A DNA stretch of 9,940 bases from JAISGQ01 sp045534445 (GTDB lineage Bacteria > Bacillota > Clostridia > Oscillospirales > Acutalibacteraceae), in the NCBI GenBank assembly GCA_045534445.1, contig JAZSJQ010000008.1:1-9940 (forward strand), in the 5' to 3' direction. The first letter of the stretch is position 1. Each line of letters starts with the position of its first letter. Shown one piece after another: positions 1 to 5,768 of the stretch. The notes under the pieces were generated by a model. It did no database searches. It had not been told where the DNA came from and saw only the letters and a list, made by a program, of their open reading frames with translations. A program made the position numbers and the translations under genes.

Positions 1-41
1 TCTTCTCGCATTTTCTCTACAGTCCTTTCTTCCCACGCCAT
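1..41 (-). CDS. IS481-like transposase, N-terminal 13 codons only (partial)
   Basis: On the minus strand an ATG at 41-39 opens a frame that stays open to the edge and reads MAWEERTVEKMRE. This closely resembles the start of IS481-family transposases, which begin M-[PSA]-W-[KE]-E followed by a basic/acidic helix leading into a helix-turn-helix and then an rve/DDE integrase core. A ribosome binding site AAAGGA (complement of 52-57) lies 10 nt upstream, and a promoter precedes it. Only 41 bases are present, so the catalytic core cannot be seen. The family call rests on this short N-terminus plus the terminus-like DNA upstream. Confidence 0.5.
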   Translation of the reverse strand, partial: MAWEERTVEKMRE

Positions 42-74
42 ACCAATCTTTTCCTTTCTTTCTGGTATGACTTG

Positions 75-103
75 AGTATATCAAAAACTGTAAACCATGT
101 CTT
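75..103 (-). promoter_or_regulatory. Promoter reading left into the transposase-like gene
   Basis: On the minus strand there is a -35-like AAGACA (complement of 98-103), a 17-nt spacer and a -10 TATACT (complement of 75-80) preceded by TGA. This makes an extended -10 (TGn). The start codon lies about 34 nt downstream. The -35 is a 4/6 match, and the extended -10 could compensate. Confidence 0.5.
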
Positions 104-124
104 TGCGTGATGTGTAAACTATGT
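90..124. repeat. Pair of 11-bp direct repeats overlapping the promoter
   Basis: Positions 90-100 (GTAAACCATGT) and 114-124 (GTAAACTATGT) differ at one base and are 24 bp apart start to start. They flank the -35 element of the leftward promoter. They could be transposase-binding sites in the end of the insertion sequence, or an operator. The first reading fits the neighbouring transposase-like start. Confidence 0.45.
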
Positions 125-176
125 TACTACACCATACATATCATCCTCCCACCCTCACAGCTTGACTATGTTCAGA

Positions 177-1142
177 TTACCCTAATCTGTAATCGGGAAA
201 CTCACTCAAAAACGGCACGTTCTTTGCCTGCACCACCTTGCCATCGAGATAGGCAAGCTCGAAAGCATCGGTGGTAAATTCAAAGGTAAGCCTATATGAA
301 TAAAGCGCCTGTTTTGTATACCCTGTACCCTTATTGAGCGCATTTGTGCCGTATTTTCCGTCGCCTAAAAGAGGGTGTCCGACAGATGCCATGTGCGCCC
401 TTATCTGATGTGTACGTCCCGTTAAAAGGTCGATATGCATGAGGGACAGATTGTTCCTCTCAGCCAGAACAAGATACTTGGTGCGTATGGTCTTAGCGTC
501 CGCAGATGGCTTTGAGTCGATATAGACCCTGTTCTGCTCCTCGTTTTTCACAAGATAACCCGTCAGAGTAGCTTCCTTCGGGCGCACCTTGCCGTGGACG
601 ATGCAGAGATATTCCTTGTGAATCTCCCTGTCCTTCATTTTCTGATTGAGAATCCTCAGTGCGGCAGCCGTTTTCGCGGCAATGACAAGCCCGCCCGTGT
701 TGCGGTCTATCCTGTTGACCAGCGCAGGGGCAAAGGAGTTTTCCTCATCAGGATTATACTCGCCTTTTTCGTAGAGATAGCGATGGATCCTTGCTATCAG
801 AGTATCTGTCTGATAGTCGTTGTCGGGATGTACCAGCACCCCGGGCTTCTTGTCGGCAATGAGTATGTGCTCGTCCTCATAGGCGATCTCAATATTCTTC
901 GATGCCTTGAGAAAATCGTATCTGTACTCAGGCTCGGAGAGTACATCATCGGGAAGATAGACCTCCAGCACATCGCCCTCGGTCAGCCTGTCGGAAATCT
1001 GACAGCGCTTTCTGTTGAGCTTGATATTCTTTGTTCTGATAGCCTTGTACATCATGCTCTGAGGCAGGGAGGGGAAAGCCTTGCCGAGAAATTTATCCAC
1101 TCGCTGACCTGCGTCGTTGTGTTTTATAATAAGCTTTTTCAT
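177..1142 (-). CDS. RluA-family 23S rRNA pseudouridine synthase (RluC/RluD-like)
   Basis: This 321-residue cytoplasmic enzyme should isomerise specific uridines in rRNA, most likely 23S rRNA, to pseudouridine. An S4 RNA-binding domain covers about residues 12-60 (QRVDKFL at the start). The catalytic domain covers about 85-290. The catalytic loop reads VNRIDRNTGGL with the nucleophilic Asp at residue 146; the usual HRLD is NRID here, a variant I associate with Firmicutes members. A second family motif, GRTHQIRAHM, lies at 242-251, followed by GHPLLGDGKYG. Length fits RluC/RluD proteins. The ATG at 1142 is supported by GGAG (complement of 1150-1153) 7 nt upstream and a good promoter. The exact target uridine cannot be told, so no gene symbol is given. 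It is divergent from the envelope operon and probably unrelated to it. No clear terminator follows the stop, which lies about 46 bp from the presumed insertion-sequence end. Confidence 0.93.
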   Translation of the reverse strand: MKKLIIKHNDAGQRVDKFLGKAFPSLPQSMMYKAIRTKNIKLNRKRCQISDRLTEGDVLEVYLPDDVLSEPEYRYDFLKASKNIEIAYEDEHILIADKKPGVLVHPDNDYQTDTLIARIHRYLYEKGEYNPDEENSFAPALVNRIDRNTGGLVIAAKTAAALRILNQKMKDREIHKEYLCIVHGKVRPKEATLTGYLVKNEEQNRVYIDSKPSADAKTIRTKYLVLAERNNLSLMHIDLLTGRTHQIRAHMASVGHPLLGDGKYGTNALNKGTGYTKQALYSYRLTFEFTTDAFELAYLDGKVVQAKNVPFLSEFPDYRLG

Positions 1143-1170
1143 CTGATAACTCCGTAAATGTGATGAAAGG

Positions 1171-1198
1171 ATTATACATCAAAATAAGGAATAATCAA
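1171..1198 (-). promoter_or_regulatory. Promoter of the pseudouridine synthase gene
   Basis: On the minus strand, TTGATT (complement of 1193-1198) and a perfect TATAAT (complement of 1171-1176) are separated by 16 nt. The start codon at 1142 lies about 28 nt downstream of the -10. This is a good match to a housekeeping sigma-A promoter. Confidence 0.65.
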
Positions 1199-1238
1199 AT
1201 AGCAGACGCAATATTTTCTTTATATAAGCAAAAAAAAC

Positions 1239-1268
1239 TTGATATGGAGATAACTTGTGTGGTAATAT
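1239..1268 (+). promoter_or_regulatory. Likely promoter of the cohesin/amidase operon
   Basis: TTGATA (1239-1244) and TAATAT (1263-1268) are separated by 18 nt, and TGG directly precedes the -10, giving an extended -10 (TGn). The leader to the ATG at 1320 is about 45 nt. The region is AT-rich and divergent to the pseudouridine synthase promoter. No operator palindrome or riboswitch-like structure stands out between 1143 and 1319. Confidence 0.5.
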
Positions 1269-1319
1269 TATATCGGCAAAATATATCCGCACATTTTCAC
1301 TCAGGGGGAGTGCATCGGA

Positions 1320-2615
1320 ATGAAAAAAAGAGTATTGGCATTTTTTATCGCATTGGTTTTGATTATCGCACAGATGTCGCTGTTTTCTGTAAAGACAGAA
1401 GCGGCATCGGGTTCTGAAAAAATAAAGATACAGCTTACGGTAGACAAGCAGAGCGTAAGGAAAGGTCAGACCTTCTATCTTACCTATAATTTATCGAATG
1501 CCAGTGAGTATGACATAAGCTATCTGTCGTTCTCAATTTCATATAACAGCAAGGATTTTGAATATTGTGAGTTTATAGCCAATTCATCGAACCACTATCA
1601 TTCAGGCTATGATGCAGTGGCAGATGCAAACACAAATAAGCTTAACGTAGAATTCAAAGCAAATGCTGATTCTGCATATTTTCACGGTCAGTCAAAGACT
1701 GCCAGTGTTGCATTCAAGATGAAGTACAAGGGCGACGGATACATAACAGATACCACAAAGGAATTTGTGGTCGGTGATGCGGTGGCAAAGAGCGAAGCAA
1801 GCTATACCTACACAGCTACCGACTATACCTTCACTTCTTCTGAGATAGGCAAGCAGAACGCTTCAATAAAGCTTATCGCTCTTTCCGCGGATAATACACT
1901 TGCAGATATCGAACTGAAAGCAGGCGGCAGAGAACTTGCTCTTGAGCCGATCTTCAATCCCCAGACCACGGAATACACCGCTTATGCTGAATTTTCGCAG
2001 GGCGGAATCAGTGCAAACTTCCCCGTGAGCAACAGCGGTGCCAAGGTTTCTCATAATTTCAGCCAGCAGATAAATACAGGAAGCAACAGCTACTATATAG
2101 TTGTAACTGCTGAAAACGGAAGCATCAGAACCTACAATATCAATCTGCATCTTATCCCTCAGGGCATGACAGTTCAGGAATACAAGGATTATCTTGCAGC
2201 CCAGAACACTCCCGTTGAGCCTGAACCCACCGTATCGGAGCCTCCCGTGGAGGTCACCGCCACCGACACCGAGCCCGAGGACGAGGCTCCCATCATAATT
2301 GAGGACGTTGTGACTCCCACGGATCCTGTTGAATCGGAGACCACAAGCGAAGTTACAAAGAATTCAGGCGGCGTCAAGGGCTTCCTTGAAGACCTTTCAC
2401 CGGCACTTCTTATAGGCATCATCGGCGGACTCATCGTTCTTGTGGCAGGCGGCTTTACCGCAGGATATATAGCTCATAAGAAGATTCAGCGCGAAAAGAT
2501 GATAGCAAATTACATGGATTACTATTCCGAAGATTATTATGACGACGGATATCCCGACTACGGCTACGCAGGAGAGGATTACTACGAAGGCGAAGAGTAC
2601 TATGACGAGTACTGA
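1320..2615 (+). CDS. Membrane-anchored surface protein: cohesin-like domain, cadherin-like beta-sandwich, Tyr/acidic cytoplasmic tail
   Basis: This is a 431-residue type I membrane protein. The signal peptide covers 1-28 (MKKR, hydrophobic core, cleavage likely after TEA). A cohesin-like beta-sandwich covers about 36-177; it opens with LTVDKQSVRKGQ and continues with the S-x-SYNSKDFEY pattern typical of cohesins. A cadherin-like domain (PF12733 type) covers about 185-279, with the FNPQTTEYT and VTAENGSIRTYNI signatures. A Pro/Glu/Thr linker covers about 296-357, a transmembrane helix about 362-384, then a basic stop-transfer stretch. The last 35 residues (397-431) contain 13 Tyr and 13 Asp/Glu. 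Cohesins bind dockerins, and the next gene encodes a dockerin enzyme, so a scaffold or receptor role is inferred. The start has AGGGGGAG (1303-1310) 9 nt upstream. The next gene begins 19 nt after the stop. There is no LPXTG, so anchoring is by membrane helix rather than sortase. The cohesin call is from pattern only; a related Ig-like fold is possible. Confidence 0.85.
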   Translation: MKKRVLAFFIALVLIIAQMSLFSVKTEAASGSEKIKIQLTVDKQSVRKGQTFYLTYNLSNASEYDISYLSFSISYNSKDFEYCEFIANSSNHYHSGYDAVADANTNKLNVEFKANADSAYFHGQSKTASVAFKMKYKGDGYITDTTKEFVVGDAVAKSEASYTYTATDYTFTSSEIGKQNASIKLIALSADNTLADIELKAGGRELALEPIFNPQTTEYTAYAEFSQGGISANFPVSNSGAKVSHNFSQQINTGSNSYYIVVTAENGSIRTYNINLHLIPQGMTVQEYKDYLAAQNTPVEPEPTVSEPPVEVTATDTEPEDEAPIIIEDVVTPTDPVESETTSEVTKNSGGVKGFLEDLSPALLIGIIGGLIVLVAGGFTAGYIAHKKIQREKMIANYMDYYSEDYYDDGYPDYGYAGEDYYEGEEYYDEY

Positions 2616-2634
2616 TAAATAAAGGAGAACCACT

Positions 2635-4212
2635 ATGAATAAAATGAACGGAAAGGTCAAGCTGTGGCTCATAATAACACTGTGCCTTGCCATTGCGGCA
2701 TTCACGGTGCCTTTTATGACTGCAAAATACGAAGCAGGCTCAGATGCGCCTGTCGTAATAGTGCTGGACCCCGGTCACGGAGGTCCGGATTTCGGCGCCT
2801 GCAATACCAAGGATGGTATTTATGAGTCGGAGCTGAATCTGACAATAGCCCGAGCATGTTATGCGGAGCTTCAGCGATATGACGGCGTTACCGTGTATAT
2901 GACCCATGACGGACTTGATCCCAAGGGACCGAAGATGACCCTCGGCGAGCGCGTGCGCTTTGCAAACAGCGTAGATGCGGATATTCTCATAAGCCTCCAC
3001 TGCAACGACGCCCAGAGCGATACTGCTTCAGGTGCAGAGGTATATGTTTCCCACAGTACATACAAGAGGGAATATAACGAGCAGAGTACCGAGCTTGCAG
3101 TATGCTTTTTGAAGAATTTCAGAGGTCTCGGCTTTGAAATAAGAGGCGTAAAGACAAGGCTGAGCAACGGCTCAAGGCAGTACTATCACTCAGACGGCAC
3201 TCAGGAGGTAGGCGACTACTATGCTGTTATAGGTGATACGATCAAGTATTACGCGATCCCCGGAATTCTCGTTGAACACGGCTTTGTAAAGGGCGATGCG
3301 GAGCGCTTTGATACCGATGAGGAGCTTGTGGCAATAGGCATTGCCGACGCACAGGCAATTGCTGAGTATTACGGACTTACCCTTAAAGAAAATGCAGGAG
3401 ATTCTCCCACCGCCGACAGTGTGGTTACGGTATATCTAACCGATGACGAGCGCAGAGAGGTTACCGATCTTGAGGAATATATCCTCAGCCTGCCCATTGA
3501 AATCGGCTATGACGACGAGTTTGATGTTGTAAGAATAAAGGAAAAATACGATTCTCTCAGCGAGGATCAGCTTAGAGTCATGGATGATGAAGTGGTGTCA
3601 ACCATGTATCAGGCACTTCTGCAGGTAGAATATCTCAGATATCCCATAAGACTTGAGATACGCGAGGACGAGAACCTTTTCATAAATATGTTTGATAAGA
3701 CCATCAGCGGCTTTGAGATCGACGCAAACGGAATAACCGTTGAGGAAATAATCGGAAGCGTTAATGTGGGCTTTGATATGAAGGCGCTTGTCGAAAAGGA
3801 AAAGCTCAATGCAGAGGTACAGCTTATGGAGGAGGGCATTCTCGAGCCCACAGACGAGGAGATACTGGCAAGAGCACAGCAGAATGTAAACGACTATTTG
3901 CTCAGAGCGGCATTCAATATCGTGATGACCGACCCGAACGGTGAGATCATCAGCGGTGATGAGCTTGTGGGCAACGGCTGCAGCATAAGCATAATAGCCG
4001 ATATGGAATATGTTCAGACAGTTACAGTTGTAATGCCGGGCGACATAAGCGGAGACGGCATAATCGATTCCCTTGACAATCTCATGCTTTCGAGGTATGT
4101 AAACAACGGAACCGAGCTTACTGAAGCAGAGCTTCTGGCAGCAGACATAAACGGCGACGGAGTTGCCGATGCAGTGGATGCAGATATTCTTGCTGCCATG
4201 ATTTTAGGCTAA
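2635..4212 (+). CDS. Exported N-acetylmuramoyl-L-alanine amidase (Amidase_3) with C-terminal dockerin
   Basis: This 525-residue enzyme should cleave the bond between N-acetylmuramic acid and L-alanine in peptidoglycan, outside the cell. Residues 1-30 are a signal sequence with a poor cleavage site (no small residue at -3), so it may stay as a membrane anchor. The zinc amidase domain covers about 39-247. Expected residues are all present: His48 in LDPGHGG, Glu64 in ESELNL, His122 in SLHCND and Glu214 in VEHGF. Residues about 270-335 form a helical segment (KEKYDSLSEDQLRVM), and about 340-465 a beta-rich module like those that often precede dockerins. A type I-like dockerin closes the protein at 468-525, with two calcium loops: Asp470, Ser472, Asp474, Asp481 and Asp504, Asn506, Asp508, Asp515. 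No SH3, LysM or other wall-binding domain is visible, so the dockerin is the likely targeting device. The flanking cohesin-like genes are the obvious candidate partners. AAAGGAGA (2621-2628) precedes the ATG. Confidence 0.93.
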   Translation: MNKMNGKVKLWLIITLCLAIAAFTVPFMTAKYEAGSDAPVVIVLDPGHGGPDFGACNTKDGIYESELNLTIARACYAELQRYDGVTVYMTHDGLDPKGPKMTLGERVRFANSVDADILISLHCNDAQSDTASGAEVYVSHSTYKREYNEQSTELAVCFLKNFRGLGFEIRGVKTRLSNGSRQYYHSDGTQEVGDYYAVIGDTIKYYAIPGILVEHGFVKGDAERFDTDEELVAIGIADAQAIAEYYGLTLKENAGDSPTADSVVTVYLTDDERREVTDLEEYILSLPIEIGYDDEFDVVRIKEKYDSLSEDQLRVMDDEVVSTMYQALLQVEYLRYPIRLEIREDENLFINMFDKTISGFEIDANGITVEEIIGSVNVGFDMKALVEKEKLNAEVQLMEEGILEPTDEEILARAQQNVNDYLLRAAFNIVMTDPNGEIISGDELVGNGCSISIIADMEYVQTVTVVMPGDISGDGIIDSLDNLMLSRYVNNGTELTEAELLAADINGDGVADAVDADILAAMILG

Positions 4213-4230
4213 GGGATACCCTTTGGCGAT

Positions 4231-4246
4231 GGAGGACACTTTCTTG
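4231..4246 (+). promoter_or_regulatory. Ribosome binding site deciding a TTG start
   Basis: GGAGG (4231-4235) lies 8 nt before a TTG at 4244. That start gives the protein a classic signal peptide (MKNRIGKIVI...). In-frame alternatives are TTG at 4223, with AAGGG 7 nt upstream, and ATG at 4229, whose upstream is poorly placed. Both would add acidic residues before the signal peptide and would put GGAGG inside the coding region. Confidence 0.65.
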
Positions 4247-5698
4247 AAGAACAGAATCGGAAAAATCGTGATAACAGCCCTTGCGGTTACAGCCATTGTG
4301 CTTTCAGCACTCTGTACGATGGCGCAAGGAGCAGGGAAGGTATCTGCCACGACTCTGTCGCCGCAGTTTACGCTGAGTGTTGATAAGGAAAGTGTGGCAC
4401 AGGGCGAATATGTAACAGTGACCCTTTCGGTTAAAAATGAGACCGAGATTCCCATAACTGCATTCAAGGGAACGGTCACCTTCAATCAGAGATACTGTGA
4501 ATATCTTTCCTATATCCTTGAAAGTGACATGAAAAACTGCATCATGTGCGGTGATAACAGCACATATATAAAGGATAATACAGTAAGCTTCCTGTTCAAT
4601 GACCCCACCGCAACGGTCATACCGGGAGACGGAAGCACCCTGAGAGTGTTCAGTGTCAGCTTTGCCGTTCCCAAGGGCGCGCCTACGGGAACCACATACT
4701 TTTCTGCATCAATAGAGGGGTGCTACGGCAATGAGGCAGGAGACCATACATTCTCGATTCCCTCAATAACTCAGACGAGTGTCCGTGTTAAGGCGGCAAC
4801 TACAACCACAACCACAACAACGACGACAACTACCACTACCACTACAACAACCACAACCACAACAACTGCAACTACAACCACCACCGCGGCAAAGTCCTCC
4901 GATGCTGATCTGGCGGAGCTGATAGTATCTCCCGGTGATCTGAGTCCCCGTTTTTCGCCTGATAACATTGCATATTCGGTGAATGTACCCTATGAGGTAT
5001 CGGTTATCCGTATTGTGGCATCTGCAAATTACTACCGTGCCAATGTGTACGGAACGGGTGCAGAGCCGCTGAATGTGGGCAACAACGTATTCACGGTAAT
5101 GGTCGTGGCTGAGGACGGAACCGTAAAGCAGTACGGAATAATCGTCAACCGTCAGCCGCAGGTGATACTTCCGCAGCAGCCGCCCTCTCAGAGCGACGGT
5201 GTGGTTATCCCCATGCCGGAAACACCGACGGATATAGTTATCCTTCCCGCTATCACTGAAACAGATACAGAGCCGCCCGAAAGCTTCCCTGACAGAGATG
5301 AGCTTGACGAGCTTCTCAATTCTGCTCATGAGGAAGAACAGAGCAGTGATGACGAGACCCTTAAGATAATAGGCATCGCCTTTGCGGTGCTGGCACTCTT
5401 CTTCTTCGGTTTTCTGTCCGGTTATTATATAGATAAGGCAAACAAGAAGAAGGCGGCAGAGGAGAGAGCCATGCGAGACATTGGCTTCGGCGGATATAGT
5501 GATGAGAGGCAGAATATAGACAATCACTACGGCGGCTCCTATGACGGTATGTATGAAAATAATTACGATGATCAGTATGGTGCAGGTTACGGCAATCAGA
5601 ATGCCGATTATCAGGGCGGAATGAATTACAATCAGAACGGCTTTGATGAGTATAACGACCCTCAGTCATACGGAAGGTATGATGACGGCAACTATTGA
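4244..5698 (+). CDS. Membrane-anchored surface protein: cohesin-like domain, poly-Thr linker, cadherin-like domain, Tyr/Gly/Asn tail
   Basis: Numbering uses the TTG start at 4244 (484 residues); starts at 4223 or 4229 would add 7 or 5 residues. The signal peptide covers 1-35 (cleavage likely after VSA). A cohesin-like domain covers about 40-182, opening FTLSVDKESVAQGEYVTVTL, clearly related to the first operon gene (LTVDKQSV). Residues 186-214 are 28 threonines interrupted by one alanine. A PF12733-type cadherin-like domain covers about 222-303, with LSPRFSPDNIAYSV and VVAEDGTVKQY. A Pro/Glu/Asp linker (305-372) leads to a transmembrane helix at about 373-395 and a basic segment (NKKKAAEERAMR). 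The cytoplasmic tail, about 416-484, is rich in Gly, Asn, Asp and Gln, with 13 Tyr. The architecture matches the first operon gene with the linker moved. It is inferred to be a second dockerin receptor or scaffold. It starts 31 nt after the amidase stop and is followed by a terminator. No catalytic motif is seen. Confidence 0.85.
   Translation: MKNRIGKIVITALAVTAIVLSALCTMAQGAGKVSATTLSPQFTLSVDKESVAQGEYVTVTLSVKNETEIPITAFKGTVTFNQRYCEYLSYILESDMKNCIMCGDNSTYIKDNTVSFLFNDPTATVIPGDGSTLRVFSVSFAVPKGAPTGTTYFSASIEGCYGNEAGDHTFSIPSITQTSVRVKAATTTTTTTTTTTTTTTTTTTTTTTATTTTTAAKSSDADLAELIVSPGDLSPRFSPDNIAYSVNVPYEVSVIRIVASANYYRANVYGTGAEPLNVGNNVFTVMVVAEDGTVKQYGIIVNRQPQVILPQQPPSQSDGVVIPMPETPTDIVILPAITETDTEPPESFPDRDELDELLNSAHEEEQSSDDETLKIIGIAFAVLALFFFGFLSGYYIDKANKKKAAEERAMRDIGFGGYSDERQNIDNHYGGSYDGMYENNYDDQYGAGYGNQNADYQGGMNYNQNGFDEYNDPQSYGRYDDGNY
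4799..4885 (+). repeat. Poly-threonine (ACN) tract, 28 Thr and 1 Ala
   Basis: The tract has 29 codons: 23 Thr, one Ala, then 5 Thr. Thr codons are mixed (11 ACA, 9 ACC, 6 ACT, 2 ACG), so this is not a pure trinucleotide repeat. It lies between the cohesin-like and cadherin-like domains. Thr-rich linkers in cellulosomal scaffolds are often O-glycosylated. Length may vary between strains. Confidence 0.9.
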
Positions 5699-5706
5699 TT
5701 GAGATG

Positions 5707-5745
5707 ACAGACCGCTCCCGTAAAAATCGGAACGGTCTGTTTTTA
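5707..5745 (+). terminator. Intrinsic terminator after the cohesin/amidase operon
   Basis: ACAGACCG (5707-5714) pairs perfectly with CGGTCTGT (5733-5740). An inner stem (TCCCG with CGGAA, one mismatch) closes on a short A-rich loop, and TTTTT (5740-5744) follows. It starts 9 nt after the stop at 5698 and ends 24 nt before the next start codon, leaving no room for a full promoter after it. Confidence 0.85.
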
Positions 5746-5768
5746 TCCTTTACAAGCGGAGGCAGCTT

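Larger units (their letters stand above)
1..131 (-). mobile_element. One end of an IS481-like insertion sequence, cut by the window edge
   Basis: The left edge holds what looks like the upstream end of an insertion sequence oriented to the left. On the minus strand, reading from 131 down, it begins TGTAGTAACAT. It then has two copies of an ATRGTTTACA-type repeat, a promoter, a ribosome binding site and a transposase-like start codon at 41. A terminus beginning TGT and GTTTACA-like repeats near the end are, from memory, usual for IS481-family elements. The outer boundary at 131 is a guess from that TGT. The other end and any target duplication lie outside the window, so completeness cannot be judged. 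Confidence 0.45.

Noticed and set aside
131..176. A terminator for the pseudouridine synthase gene.
   Set aside because: No stem with a T-run is visible on the minus strand after the stop at 177.
594..1157. A 187-codon open frame on the plus strand opposite the pseudouridine synthase.
   Set aside because: The minus-strand gene has complete family motifs, promoter and ribosome binding site, so this frame is a shadow.
4211..4222. A terminator between the amidase and the second cohesin gene (AAGGG/CCCTT hairpin).
   Set aside because: The stem is only 5 bp and no T-run follows, so the genes are best read as one operon.
4763..5527. A 254-codon open frame on the minus strand.
   Set aside because: It lies wholly inside the second cohesin-like gene, its product is low complexity (Cys/Gly/Ser runs opposite the Thr tract), and it has no ribosome binding site or domain.
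1320..5698. A standard cellulosome for plant polysaccharide breakdown.
   Set aside because: No glycoside hydrolase or carbohydrate-binding module is present. The only enzyme is a peptidoglycan amidase, and the scaffolds have single cohesin-like domains with transmembrane anchors rather than sortase motifs.
5699..5727. A promoter for the beta-helix gene: TTGAGA (5699-5704) with AAAAAT 17 nt later.
   Set aside because: The -10 is only a 4/6 match and falls in the terminator loop. It is too weak to list, though it cannot be excluded.
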